A stretch of DNA of 64,000 nucleotides from Olsenella sp. An188 (GTDB lineage Bacteria; Actinomycetota; Coriobacteriia; Coriobacteriales; Atopobiaceae). Both the position numbers and the translations under genes were made by a program. The stretch spans positions 1 through 64,000 of the forward strand of contig NZ_NFKF01000001.1 in assembly GCF_002160255.1 (NCBI RefSeq), written 5' to 3'. The notes below the pieces were generated by a model. That model made no database searches. It had not been told where the DNA came from and was given only the letters and a program-made list of their open reading frames with translations. Positions within the stretch are counted from its first letter, which is position 1, and each line of letters starts with the position of its first letter. This document shows, piece after piece, positions 39,892 through 47,292 of the stretch.

Positions 39892-41207
39892 CAGCTCTCC
39901 TTTCTCACGTTGCCGCCGAGCGAGGAGAGGTCCTCGAAGAAGGCGGGGTAGGACTTGTTGACGCACTCGGCCCCGAGGATGGTCACCGGTCCCGCGCAGC
40001 GCCCGGCCATCACCGCGGCCATCATGGCGATGCGGTGGTCGTTCGCCGCGTCGACGGTTCCGCCGGCGAGCTCGCGCGCCCCCTCGATGACGAGGCCGTC
40101 GTCGAGGGCCGTCGCCCGGCCCCCGAGAGAGTTGATGGCCGCGGAGACGGTGGCGATTCGGTCCGACTCCTTGAGGCGCAGCCTGGCGGCCCCGGTGATG
40201 CGCGTGACGCCCTCCGCGAACGCGGCGACGGCGGCGAGCGGCGGGACGAGGTCGGGGCAGCTCGAGACGTCGAGCTCGCGCCCCGCGAGGCCGTCGTGGG
40301 CGCACGCGGCGCCCTCCGCCCCGCGCAGCACGCGCGCCCCCAGAAGCGCCAGCGCCGCGAGCGCCTGGCGGTCTCCCTGCGCGCTTCTCACGTCAAGCCC
40401 GCGGACGGCGACCCCGTCGTCCGAGAGCGCCCCGGCGGCGAGCCAGAAGGCGGCGTTTGACCAGTCGCCGCCGACCGACACCGTACCCGGCGAGACGAGG
40501 CCGTCCGACCCGGAGACGACGTAGGAGCGCGCGGGGCCGTCCGGGCCCTCGACGCGCCCCTCGTCGACGCCGACGCCGAAGCGCCTGAGCGCGGACACGG
40601 TGATGTCTATGTAGGGGAGCGACTCCACCGGCTCGCTCACGACGACCTCGACGGGGGCGGCCAGCAGGGGGGCGGCCAGCAGGAGCCCGCTCACGTACTG
40701 CGAGGAGACGTTCCCGGGAAGCGAGAAGCGCCCCGCCCGCAGGCGGCCGCCCACGCGAAGCGGCATCCTGCCCTGGGGCGAGAGCTCCGTCCCGTGCGCG
40801 ACGAGCTCCTCGTAGAGCGGCGAGAGCGGGCGCTCCGGGAGCCTCCCGTGCCCGGTGAGGCTGGCGTCGCAGCCGAGGGCGGCCGCAACCGGCAGCAGGA
40901 AGCGCAGCGTGGATCCGGACTCCCCGCAGTCGAGCAGGGCCCCGCGGGCCGCCTCGGGGATGTTGTCGGTGGCCGAGGTCCCGCGCACGGGCACCACGCG
41001 GAAGCCGCGCCTCGTGCGGGTGACGCGCGCGCCGAGCGCCGAGAGGCAGCGCGCGGTCGCGTCGATGTCCTCGGACGTGGTGGTGCAGTCGATGTCCGTC
41101 GTCCCGGGGGCGAAGGCGGCGCAGATCAGCAGGCGGTGCGCCTCGGACTTGGAGGACGGCGCGGTGACCTCCCCGGCGAGGGGGCCGGGCTCTACGGTGA
41201 CGTTCAA
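39891..41207 (-). CDS. aroA: 3-phosphoshikimate 1-carboxyvinyltransferase (EPSP synthase)
   Basis: A 438-residue enzyme joining PEP to shikimate-3-phosphate. Motifs: APSSKSEAHRLLICAAF, LDCGESGSTLRFLLPVAA (substrate-binding loop, Gram-positive style), NVSSQYVSGLLLAAPLL, GGDWSNAAFWLAAGAL, RLRLKESDRI and ANDHRIAMMAAV. The start is TTG 41207 behind CTGGAGG, since the protein reads LNVTVEPGPLAGEVTAPSSK from that point. A 110-base gap separates it from aroB upstream and includes GGCGAGAAACGCCGG. Confidence 0.95.
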   Translation of the reverse strand: MNVTVEPGPLAGEVTAPSSKSEAHRLLICAAFAPGTTDIDCTTTSEDIDATARCLSALGARVTRTRRGFRVVPVRGTSATDNIPEAARGALLDCGESGSTLRFLLPVAAALGCDASLTGHGRLPERPLSPLYEELVAHGTELSPQGRMPLRVGGRLRAGRFSLPGNVSSQYVSGLLLAAPLLAAPVEVVVSEPVESLPYIDITVSALRRFGVGVDEGRVEGPDGPARSYVVSGSDGLVSPGTVSVGGDWSNAAFWLAAGALSDDGVAVRGLDVRSAQGDRQALAALALLGARVLRGAEGAACAHDGLAGRELDVSSCPDLVPPLAAVAAFAEGVTRITGAARLRLKESDRIATVSAAINSLGGRATALDDGLVIEGARELAGGTVDAANDHRIAMMAAVMAGRCAGPVTILGAECVNKSYPAFFEDLSSLGGNVRKES

Positions 41208-41317
41208 GTGGCCTCCAGAGTCGTGGGTTTGCTTGCGGACTATGCTAGCGCGGCGCGCCTCGGCGGTGCAGGCGGCGTCACAGGCGAGAAACGCCGGCGC
41301 GTGGCGCGGCGGGTGCG

Positions 41318-42421
41318 CTACCGTCCCAGGGCGACCAGCTCGGCGAGCTCGTCGAGGCTGACGCGGCGCACCTCGCAGCGGCCGACCTCGGCGGGCACGA
41401 CCACGTTGACGCCGTCGCCGCGGCGCTTCTTGTCGTGTGCCATGTAGCGCATGAGCACGTCTGCGCCCAGCTCCGAGCCCGTGGGCAGGCCGTGGGCGGC
41501 CACGCAGGCCTCGACGCGCCCGGCCGTCTCGTCCGAGCACCAGCCGCGCCGCGCGGAGGCGCGCGCCATCATGCAGAGTCCCGCCGCGACGCACGAGCCG
41601 TGCCCGAGCGTGAAGTCGCTCGCGGCCTCGATGGCGTGGCCGATCGTGTGCCCGAGGTTGAGCGTCTGGCGCACGCCGCTCTCGCGCTCGTCCGCGTCGA
41701 CCACGTCGCGCTTGATGGCCACGTTGCGGGCCACCACGTCGGCGAGCCGCGCCTCGTCGAGCTGGTCGGCCGTGATCGGGCGCGCAATAAGCTCGTCGAG
41801 CAGCGCGGCGTCAGCGAGCACCGCATGCTTGATCACCTCTCCGCAGGAGTCGCGGAAGAGCTCGGGCGAGACGCTCGCGAGGCAGCGCACGTCCGCCACC
41901 ACGGCAGCGGGCTGCCAGAAGGCGCCGGCGAGGTTCTTGCCCGCGGCGAGGTCCACGGCGGTCTTTCCGCCCACGGAGGAGTCCACCATCGCCAGAAGCG
42001 ACGTGGGCACCTGCACCACGGCAACGCCGCGCAGGTAGAGGGCCGCGGCAAGTCCCGCCATGTCGCCGGTCACGCCGCCGCCCAGGGCCACCACCACGTC
42101 GGCGCGCGTGAGCTCGCGCTCGGCCAGCGCCTCGAGGATCTCCCCGAGCGTGGCGAGCCGCTTGCTCTGCTCGCCGGCGGCGAACACGACGCGCTCGGCG
42201 ACGCTATAGCCCGCCCCCGCCAGCGACGCCTCGGCCGCGTCCGCGTAGAGCGGGGCCACGTTGGTCTCGCTCACCACGCAGCAGCGGGCGCCGCCGGCCG
42301 CGCTGCGGGCAATGCGCCCCAGCTCAGAGAGCACGCCGGCGCCCACGGTCACGTCATAGTCCGCCGACGCCGCGCTCACGTGCACGACGCGGGGCGCCGC
42401 GGCAAGGCCCTTCTCGCTCAT
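41318..42421 (-). CDS. aroB: 3-dehydroquinate synthase
   Basis: A 367-residue NAD- and zinc-dependent enzyme cyclising DAHP. Motifs include ALGGGVTGDMAGLAAALYLRG, VPTSLLAMVDSSVGGKTAVDL, FRDSCGEVIKHAVL (zinc Glu region), NLGHTIGHAIEAASDF (zinc His) and GHGSCVAAGLCMM. ATG 42421 overlaps the tyrA stop by four bases (ATGA), so it is translationally coupled. Confidence 0.97.
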   Translation of the reverse strand: MSEKGLAAAPRVVHVSAASADYDVTVGAGVLSELGRIARSAAGGARCCVVSETNVAPLYADAAEASLAGAGYSVAERVVFAAGEQSKRLATLGEILEALAERELTRADVVVALGGGVTGDMAGLAAALYLRGVAVVQVPTSLLAMVDSSVGGKTAVDLAAGKNLAGAFWQPAAVVADVRCLASVSPELFRDSCGEVIKHAVLADAALLDELIARPITADQLDEARLADVVARNVAIKRDVVDADERESGVRQTLNLGHTIGHAIEAASDFTLGHGSCVAAGLCMMARASARRGWCSDETAGRVEACVAAHGLPTGSELGADVLMRYMAHDKKRRGDGVNVVVPAEVGRCEVRRVSLDELAELVALGR

Positions 42422-43311
42422 CTGCCCTCCACCTCGCGCTTGATGCGGTCGCCCTCGGCGAGAAGCGCCTCGAGGCGCGCTGCGTTGCGCTCGTCGATGG
42501 CGTCCTTGTACGCCTGCAGGCTCTCGATGATGGTGCCGATCTCCTCCGAGAGGAAGTCGGCGTTGTCCAGGAAGAGCTCGGTCCACATGGGCGCGTTCAG
42601 GCGCGCCACGCGCGTGAGGTCCTTGTACGAGCCGGCCGAGAAGCCCTTGTGCTCGCGGGCGGTGGGGCTCTTCACGTAGGCGTTGGAGACCACGTGGGCG
42701 AGCTGGGAGGTGAAGGCGATGATGCGGTCGTGCTCCTCGGCGGTGGCCAGCGTGAAGCTCCCGAAGGCGCAGGGCTCGAGAAGGCCCTTCAGGCGCTCGA
42801 GCACCTCGACGCGGGCGAAGTCGTCCATCGCGGGCGGCACCACCACGAGCGGCGCGCCCCTGAACATCGTGGCGCGCGAGTGCGCGAAGCCCGAGTACTG
42901 GGTGCCGGCCATGGGGTGGCAGCCCACGAAGGTGAAGGGGCGCCCCGCGCAGATGGCCTCGCAGCGCTCGCAGATGACGCGCTTCACGCCAACGGTGTCG
43001 ATGACGATGGCGCCGGGCGCCACCAGGTGCGCGTTTGCCTCGAGCCACTCGATGGCCGATGCGGGGTAGCCGGCGAGGATGATGAGCTCGCAGGTGCCGA
43101 CGGTGGCCTCGTCGAGCTCGCCGGCCACGGTCTCGATCATCGCGAGCTCGAGCGTGGAGCGCGTGCGGTTCCAGGCGAAGACCTCCACGCCCGCGGCGGC
43201 GAAGGCGCGCGCGAACGAGCCGCCCATGAGGCCGAGCCCCACGATGCCGACGCGTCCGGGCGCGAACGTCGACGTCTCGCCCGCGCCGCCTGCGTTCTTC
43301 TCGCCAGCCAC
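42418..43311 (-). CDS. tyrA: Prephenate dehydrogenase
   Basis: A 297-residue NAD(P)-dependent enzyme converting prephenate to hydroxyphenylpyruvate for tyrosine. The nucleotide loop is VGIVGLGLMGGSFARAF; HPMAGTQYSGFAHSRATMFRG holds the catalytic His region. QLAHVVSNAYV and GSYKDLTRVARLNAPMWTELFLDN fit the dimer domain. No ACT domain is present, so tyrosine feedback is not evident here. It starts at GTG 43311, overlapping the aroF stop by one base (TAGTG). The first codons include GGCGAGAAG. Confidence 0.95.
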   Translation of the reverse strand: MAGEKNAGGAGETSTFAPGRVGIVGLGLMGGSFARAFAAAGVEVFAWNRTRSTLELAMIETVAGELDEATVGTCELIILAGYPASAIEWLEANAHLVAPGAIVIDTVGVKRVICERCEAICAGRPFTFVGCHPMAGTQYSGFAHSRATMFRGAPLVVVPPAMDDFARVEVLERLKGLLEPCAFGSFTLATAEEHDRIIAFTSQLAHVVSNAYVKSPTAREHKGFSAGSYKDLTRVARLNAPMWTELFLDNADFLSEEIGTIIESLQAYKDAIDERNAARLEALLAEGDRIKREVEGR

Positions 43312-44336
43312 TATGCCTCCTCGATCGGCGCGCAGACGGCCTCGCGGATGAGCGCGATGCGGCGCATGGCGTCCTCGAACTGCCTTGGCGTGAGGGCCTG
43401 GGCGCCGTCGGACCAGGCGGCCTGCGGGCAGTCGTGGACCTCGACCTCCAGGCCGTCGGCGCCGGCCGCGGTGGCTGCGTAGGCGGCGGGGCGCACGTAG
43501 CGCGTGTAGCCGGTGGAGTGGCTCGGGTCGGCGATGACGGGCAGGTGCGTGAGGTGGTGCAGCACCGGCACGGCGTTCACGTCGAAGGTGTTTCTCGTGC
43601 GCGTCTCGAAGGTGCGGATGCCGCGCTCGCACAGCATCACGTCGGCGTTGCCCTCGCTCATCACGTACTCGGCACTCATGAGCAGCTCGTCTATGGTCTC
43701 GGACATGCCGCGCTTGAGCAGCACGGGGCGCCCGGCGCGGCCCACCTCGCGAAGCAGGGGGAAGTTCTGGGCGTTGCGGGCCCCGATCTGCAGGACGTCC
43801 ACGCCCTTCTCGACGAACATGGCCACGTCGCGCGGGTCCATGACCTCGGTCACGACCGGCATGTCCAGCTCGGCGCCGGCCTCCATGAGAAGGTCGAGGC
43901 CGCGCTCGCCCATGCCCTGGCTCGTGTAGGGGGAGGTGCGGGGCTTGAACGCGCCGCCGCGCAGCATCGTGGCGCCGGCGGCCTTGACCGCGCGCGCGAT
44001 CTTGATGAGGTTGTCGCCCTCCACCGAGCAGGGCCCGGCGATGACCTGGAAGTTGCCGCCGCCCACGAGCACGCCGTGGCCGCAGTCGACGACGGTGTCC
44101 TCGGGGTGGAACTTGCGGTTGGCGAGCTTGTAGGGCTCGGTCACGCGCTGGACGCGCTCGACGATGTCCATGCTCTCCAGCAGGAACGGGTCGATGCGCG
44201 TGGTGTCGCCGATGATGCCGACGATGGTCTCGTTGTCTCCCTGGGAGACGTTGGTCTTGAAGCCGCGGCCCTCGATCCAGCTCACGAACTGGTCGAGCTG
44301 CTCGGGGGTGGCGGTCTCCTTGATGACTGTTATCAC
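43311..44336 (-). CDS. aroF: 3-deoxy-7-phosphoheptulonate synthase (type I-beta, with N-terminal regulatory domain)
   Basis: A 341-residue DAHP synthase, the entry enzyme of the shikimate pathway. An N-terminal ferredoxin-like domain (about 1-70: MITVIKETATPEQLDQFVSWIEGRGFKTNVSQGDNETIVGIIGD) matches the regulatory domain of Thermotoga-type enzymes and allows feedback control by aromatic amino acids. The barrel has VIAGPCSVEG, GGAFKPRTSPYTSQG, RGMSETIDELLMSAEYV, and DPSHSTGY. GTG 44336 follows CAGGAGG. First gene of the operon; a minus-strand TGCTAGCAT lies about 46 bases upstream. Confidence 0.95.
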   Translation of the reverse strand: MITVIKETATPEQLDQFVSWIEGRGFKTNVSQGDNETIVGIIGDTTRIDPFLLESMDIVERVQRVTEPYKLANRKFHPEDTVVDCGHGVLVGGGNFQVIAGPCSVEGDNLIKIARAVKAAGATMLRGGAFKPRTSPYTSQGMGERGLDLLMEAGAELDMPVVTEVMDPRDVAMFVEKGVDVLQIGARNAQNFPLLREVGRAGRPVLLKRGMSETIDELLMSAEYVMSEGNADVMLCERGIRTFETRTRNTFDVNAVPVLHHLTHLPVIADPSHSTGYTRYVRPAAYAATAAGADGLEVEVHDCPQAAWSDGAQALTPRQFEDAMRRIALIREAVCAPIEEA

Positions 44337-44381
44337 GCGGGCCTCCTGGTCCGGTCCTTATCCAAAAAAGCAGACGCCATG

Positions 44382-44390
44382 CTAGCACAG
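44382..44390 (-). promoter_or_regulatory. Candidate extended -10 promoter of the aromatic operon
   Basis: On the minus strand this reads TGCTAGCAT, about 46 bases before the aroF GTG start. The leader is short and holds only CTTTTTTGG and the RBS, so there is no room for an attenuator or T-box. No -35 consensus is visible. Confidence 0.4.
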
Positions 44391-44474
44391 GGATGTATCG
44401 GCGCGGTTACGGCGGGCGCGCGATGACGCGCGACCGCCTTGCCCTCGATGCGTGCATCGTGCGGGTCGATTCGC

Positions 44475-44480
44475 TATACT
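44475..44480 (+). promoter_or_regulatory. Candidate -10 element of the tRNA-Arg gene
   Basis: TATACT is 10 bases before the mature tRNA 5' end at 44491, an appropriate distance for transcription starting at or near the tRNA. Confidence 0.5.
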
Positions 44481-44490
44481 GTGCCCACGC

Positions 44491-44567
44491 GCGCCCATAG
44501 CTCAGTGGATTAGAGCGTCTGCCTCCGGAGCAGAAGGTCGTGGGTTCGAATCCCCCTGGGCGCACCA
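44491..44567 (+). tRNA. tRNA-Arg, anticodon CCG
   Basis: A 77-base tRNA with CCA encoded. Acceptor arms GCGCCCA and TGGGCGC pair perfectly. D-arm AGCTCAGTGGATTAGAGC; anticodon stem TCTGC/GCAGA enclosing CTCCGGA, so the anticodon is CCG (reads CGG, Arg). The T-arm is GTGGGTTCGAATCCCCC, with the usual TTCGAAT loop. It stands alone between the divergent aro operon and the P-type ATPase gene. Confidence 0.97.
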
Positions 44568-44901
44568 TTGCTGGCAGGAGGCCCGGGTCGTCGCGTGCGG
44601 CCTGGGCCTCTCACGTTCTTCTCGCCGCAGGACGTGCCGCTCCCGGTGCGTGCAGGTTATAGACGGAATGCTTCCGGAAAGCGTCCGCAAGCCGCACGTT
44701 TGTGACGGGCGTGCAGGTTGCGGACGGTTTGGCGGCCGAATTCGACCACAACCTGCGCCTTTCTCCGGGAGGGTGTCTCGCGGACGGCCCGCCCGCCCGC
44801 CGCTCTCTTCTCGCCAATCTATCTCTTTCGTAAGAAACGAATAGGACCCGCCGGCGCGTGGCACAATGTTCGACGTATGAGCCGCCGCGGAAAGAGATGA
44901 C
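44568..44901. other. Gene-free region with several small inverted and direct repeats
   Basis: No gene is seen in these 334 bases. It holds CACGT/ACGTG arms enclosing TTCTTCTCGCC (44612-44636) and two direct repeats of GTGCAGGTT-NNN-GACGG (about 44650 and 44712). A GCAGGTT/AACCTGC pair (about 44714 and 44752) and a further CTTCTCGCC near 44808 follow. A TTCGT/ACGAA inverted repeat (44827-44841) lies just before the ATPase gene and might be an operator. CACAAT near 44871 is a possible -10. Confidence 0.5.
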
Positions 44902-47292
44902 ATGACCAACGAGAAGGACGCGCCGCTCGCCGGCCTCACCGACGCGGAGGTGGCCGAGCGCGTGGCCGACGGCCGGACCAACGCAAACACCGACGTCCGC
45001 ACCAAGTCGGTTCGCCAGATACTCGCCGAGCACACCCTCACGCTCTTCAACGGCGTGAACCTCGCGCTCGCCCTGCTCGTGCTCGTCACCGGGCAGTACC
45101 GCAACATGCTCTTCATGTGCGTCGTGGGGGCGAACCTGCTCATCGGCGTCGTCCAGGAGGTTCGCGCGAAGCGCATGGTCGACCGCCTCACGATCCTCAC
45201 GCAGAAGGAGGTCACGGTCGTGCGCGCCTCCGGCGAGCGCGCCGTCGCCCCCTCGGAGCTCGTGGCGGACGACCTCGTGAGGCTCGCGCACGGCGATCAG
45301 GTCCCGGCCGACGCCGTCATAGTGTCCGGCTTCGTCTCGATGAACGAGAGCCTGCTCACGGGCGAGTCGACCCCGGTGTCGAAGGGTCCTGGCGACGAGC
45401 TGCTCTCCGGCAGCTTCGTCGACTCGGGAAGCCTCGTCGCGCGCGTGACGCGCGTGGGCGCCGAGGGCTACGCCGCGCGCATCAACGCCGAGGCGAAGTA
45501 CGTCAAGGCGGTCCGCTCCGAGATCCAGGACACCCTGCGCGCGATCATCCGCCTCGGCACGATCGCGCTCGTCCCGCTCGGACTCGGGCTCTTCCTGCGG
45601 TCGGTGCTCATGGACGGCGGCAGCCTCAACGACGCCATCCTCACCTCGGTGGCCGCCGTGATCGGCATGATCCCCCAGGGCCTCGTGCTGCTCACCTCCT
45701 CGGTCCTGGCGATCGCCACCTTCCGGCTCGGGCGCCGCATGGTGCTCGTCCAGCAGTCCTACTGCGTCGAGACCCTCGCGCGGGTGGACACCCTCTGCCT
45801 CGACAAGACGGGCACCATCACCACCGGCGAGATGGAGGTCGCCGAGGTGGTGGGCGCGCCCGGCGCCGGGAGGGACGAGGCCTCGCGCGCGCTGGCCACC
45901 ATCGTCTCGGCCAACGAGGCCGACGCCAACGAGACCGCGCGCGCCATACTGCGCCACGCAGCCGAGCGCGGGATTGCAGCCGAGGGGGTCGCGCGCGCGG
46001 TGCCCTTCTCGTCCGCGCGCAAGTACTCCGGATGCGTCACCGCCGGGGGCCGCGCGCTCGTCATGGGCGCCGCCGCCTTCGTGCTCGGGGCTGGGCGCGC
46101 CTCCGAGGCCGACGCGCTCGCCCGCTCCTTCGACGCGACCGAGCGCGTCCTGGTGGTGGGGGAGGCCGCCGGCTTCTCCGAGGACGACGCCATCGTGGGC
46201 GACGTGCGCCTGCTCGGCTGCGTGGCCATACGCGACGAGATCCGCCCCACCGCGGCCGAGACCATGCGCTTCTTCCTCGACCAGGGGGTCGAGCTACGCG
46301 TCATCTCGGGCGACGACCCGCGCACGGTCTCCGCGATCGCCGCGCGCGCCGGCGTCCCGCTCGCCGAGCGCTACGTGGACGCCACGACGCTCGACACCCC
46401 CGAGAGGCTCGACGCCGCCGTGGACGAGGCGCGCGTCTTCGGCCGCGTGACCCCGCAGCAGAAGCGCGAGCTCGTCGCAGCGCTCCACCGGCGCGGGCGC
46501 ACGGTCGCCATGACCGGGGACGGCGTCAACGACGTGCTCGCGCTGCGCGAGGCCGACTGCTCGGTCGCCATGGCCTCCGGGTCCGCGGCCGCGCGCAACG
46601 TCTCCGAGATCGTGCTCGCCGACAACGACTTCGCCCACATGCCGGAGGTGGTCGCCGAGGGTCGCAGGTCCATCAACAACCTGCAGCGCTCCGCGTCGCT
46701 GTTCCTCGTAAAGACGGTGTTCACCGCCGCGCTCGCCCTGGTCTGCATCGTGATGCCGCCCTACCCGTTCGTCCCGATCCAGATGTCTCTGCTCTCCACG
46801 GCCGTGATCGGCATCCCGTCGTTCGTCCTGGCGCTCGAGCCCAACCACGAGCTCGTGCGCGGCAGCTTCCTCGCCAACGTCCTCGCGCGGTCGCTGCCCG
46901 CCTCGGCGGCCATCGTGGTCGCGCTCGTCGCCGAGCTTCTGGCCGGACGCGCGCTCGGCCACTCCTTCGACGAGATCTCGACGGTCTGCACCGTGCTCGT
47001 CGCCTTCGTGGGCGTGGCGCTCGTCTGGCGCATCTCCCAGCCCCTCACGCCGCTGCGCGTGGCCCTGCTCGCCGTTGTCGTCGCCATTGTTGCGGGTGGA
47101 TGTACGCTCGCGGCCCCGTTCTTCGAGATCGTGGGTCTGACGGGTAGCATGGGGGTGGTGATCGTGGCCGCGGGCGTGGTCGCGGTTGCCTTCTTCAACT
47201 GGATGTACGACCGCTCGCTTGCGAGCTACGAGTCGAGCGAGAGATTCGCCCGGCTGGTCAGGAAGGTGGAGGGTAGACATGGCAGCAAGTAG
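44902..47292 (+). CDS. P-type cation-transporting ATPase (CtpE-like)
   Basis: A 796-residue P-type ATPase. The A-domain motif is present as NESLLTGESTPV; the phosphorylation motif is CLDKTGTITTGE (Asp about 303). The hinge motif is VAMTGDGVNDVLAL. The fourth membrane helix carries GMIPQGLVLLTSSVLAI, as in mycobacterial CtpE and related calcium or magnesium pumps, rather than the CPC motif of heavy-metal pumps. About ten spans can be traced. The ion is not certain; Ca2+ is the best guess from the CtpE resemblance. Its 3' end overlaps acnA by 14 bases. Confidence 0.88.
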   Translation: MTNEKDAPLAGLTDAEVAERVADGRTNANTDVRTKSVRQILAEHTLTLFNGVNLALALLVLVTGQYRNMLFMCVVGANLLIGVVQEVRAKRMVDRLTILTQKEVTVVRASGERAVAPSELVADDLVRLAHGDQVPADAVIVSGFVSMNESLLTGESTPVSKGPGDELLSGSFVDSGSLVARVTRVGAEGYAARINAEAKYVKAVRSEIQDTLRAIIRLGTIALVPLGLGLFLRSVLMDGGSLNDAILTSVAAVIGMIPQGLVLLTSSVLAIATFRLGRRMVLVQQSYCVETLARVDTLCLDKTGTITTGEMEVAEVVGAPGAGRDEASRALATIVSANEADANETARAILRHAAERGIAAEGVARAVPFSSARKYSGCVTAGGRALVMGAAAFVLGAGRASEADALARSFDATERVLVVGEAAGFSEDDAIVGDVRLLGCVAIRDEIRPTAAETMRFFLDQGVELRVISGDDPRTVSAIAARAGVPLAERYVDATTLDTPERLDAAVDEARVFGRVTPQQKRELVAALHRRGRTVAMTGDGVNDVLALREADCSVAMASGSAAARNVSEIVLADNDFAHMPEVVAEGRRSINNLQRSASLFLVKTVFTAALALVCIVMPPYPFVPIQMSLLSTAVIGIPSFVLALEPNHELVRGSFLANVLARSLPASAAIVVALVAELLAGRALGHSFDEISTVCTVLVAFVGVALVWRISQPLTPLRVALLAVVVAIVAGGCTLAAPFFEIVGLTGSMGVVIVAAGVVAVAFFNWMYDRSLASYESSERFARLVRKVEGRHGSK

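Noticed and set aside
35323-39951. A plus-strand open frame of over 1500 codons lying antisense to the aro genes
   Set aside because: It is a high-GC shadow: Arg/Ala/Gly/Val/His-rich with no domain pattern, and every part lies opposite well-recognised enzymes with proper starts.
44337-44400. An attenuator leader peptide ahead of aroF
   Set aside because: The leader is only about 40-50 bases and contains no short frame rich in Phe, Tyr or Trp codons and no terminator.
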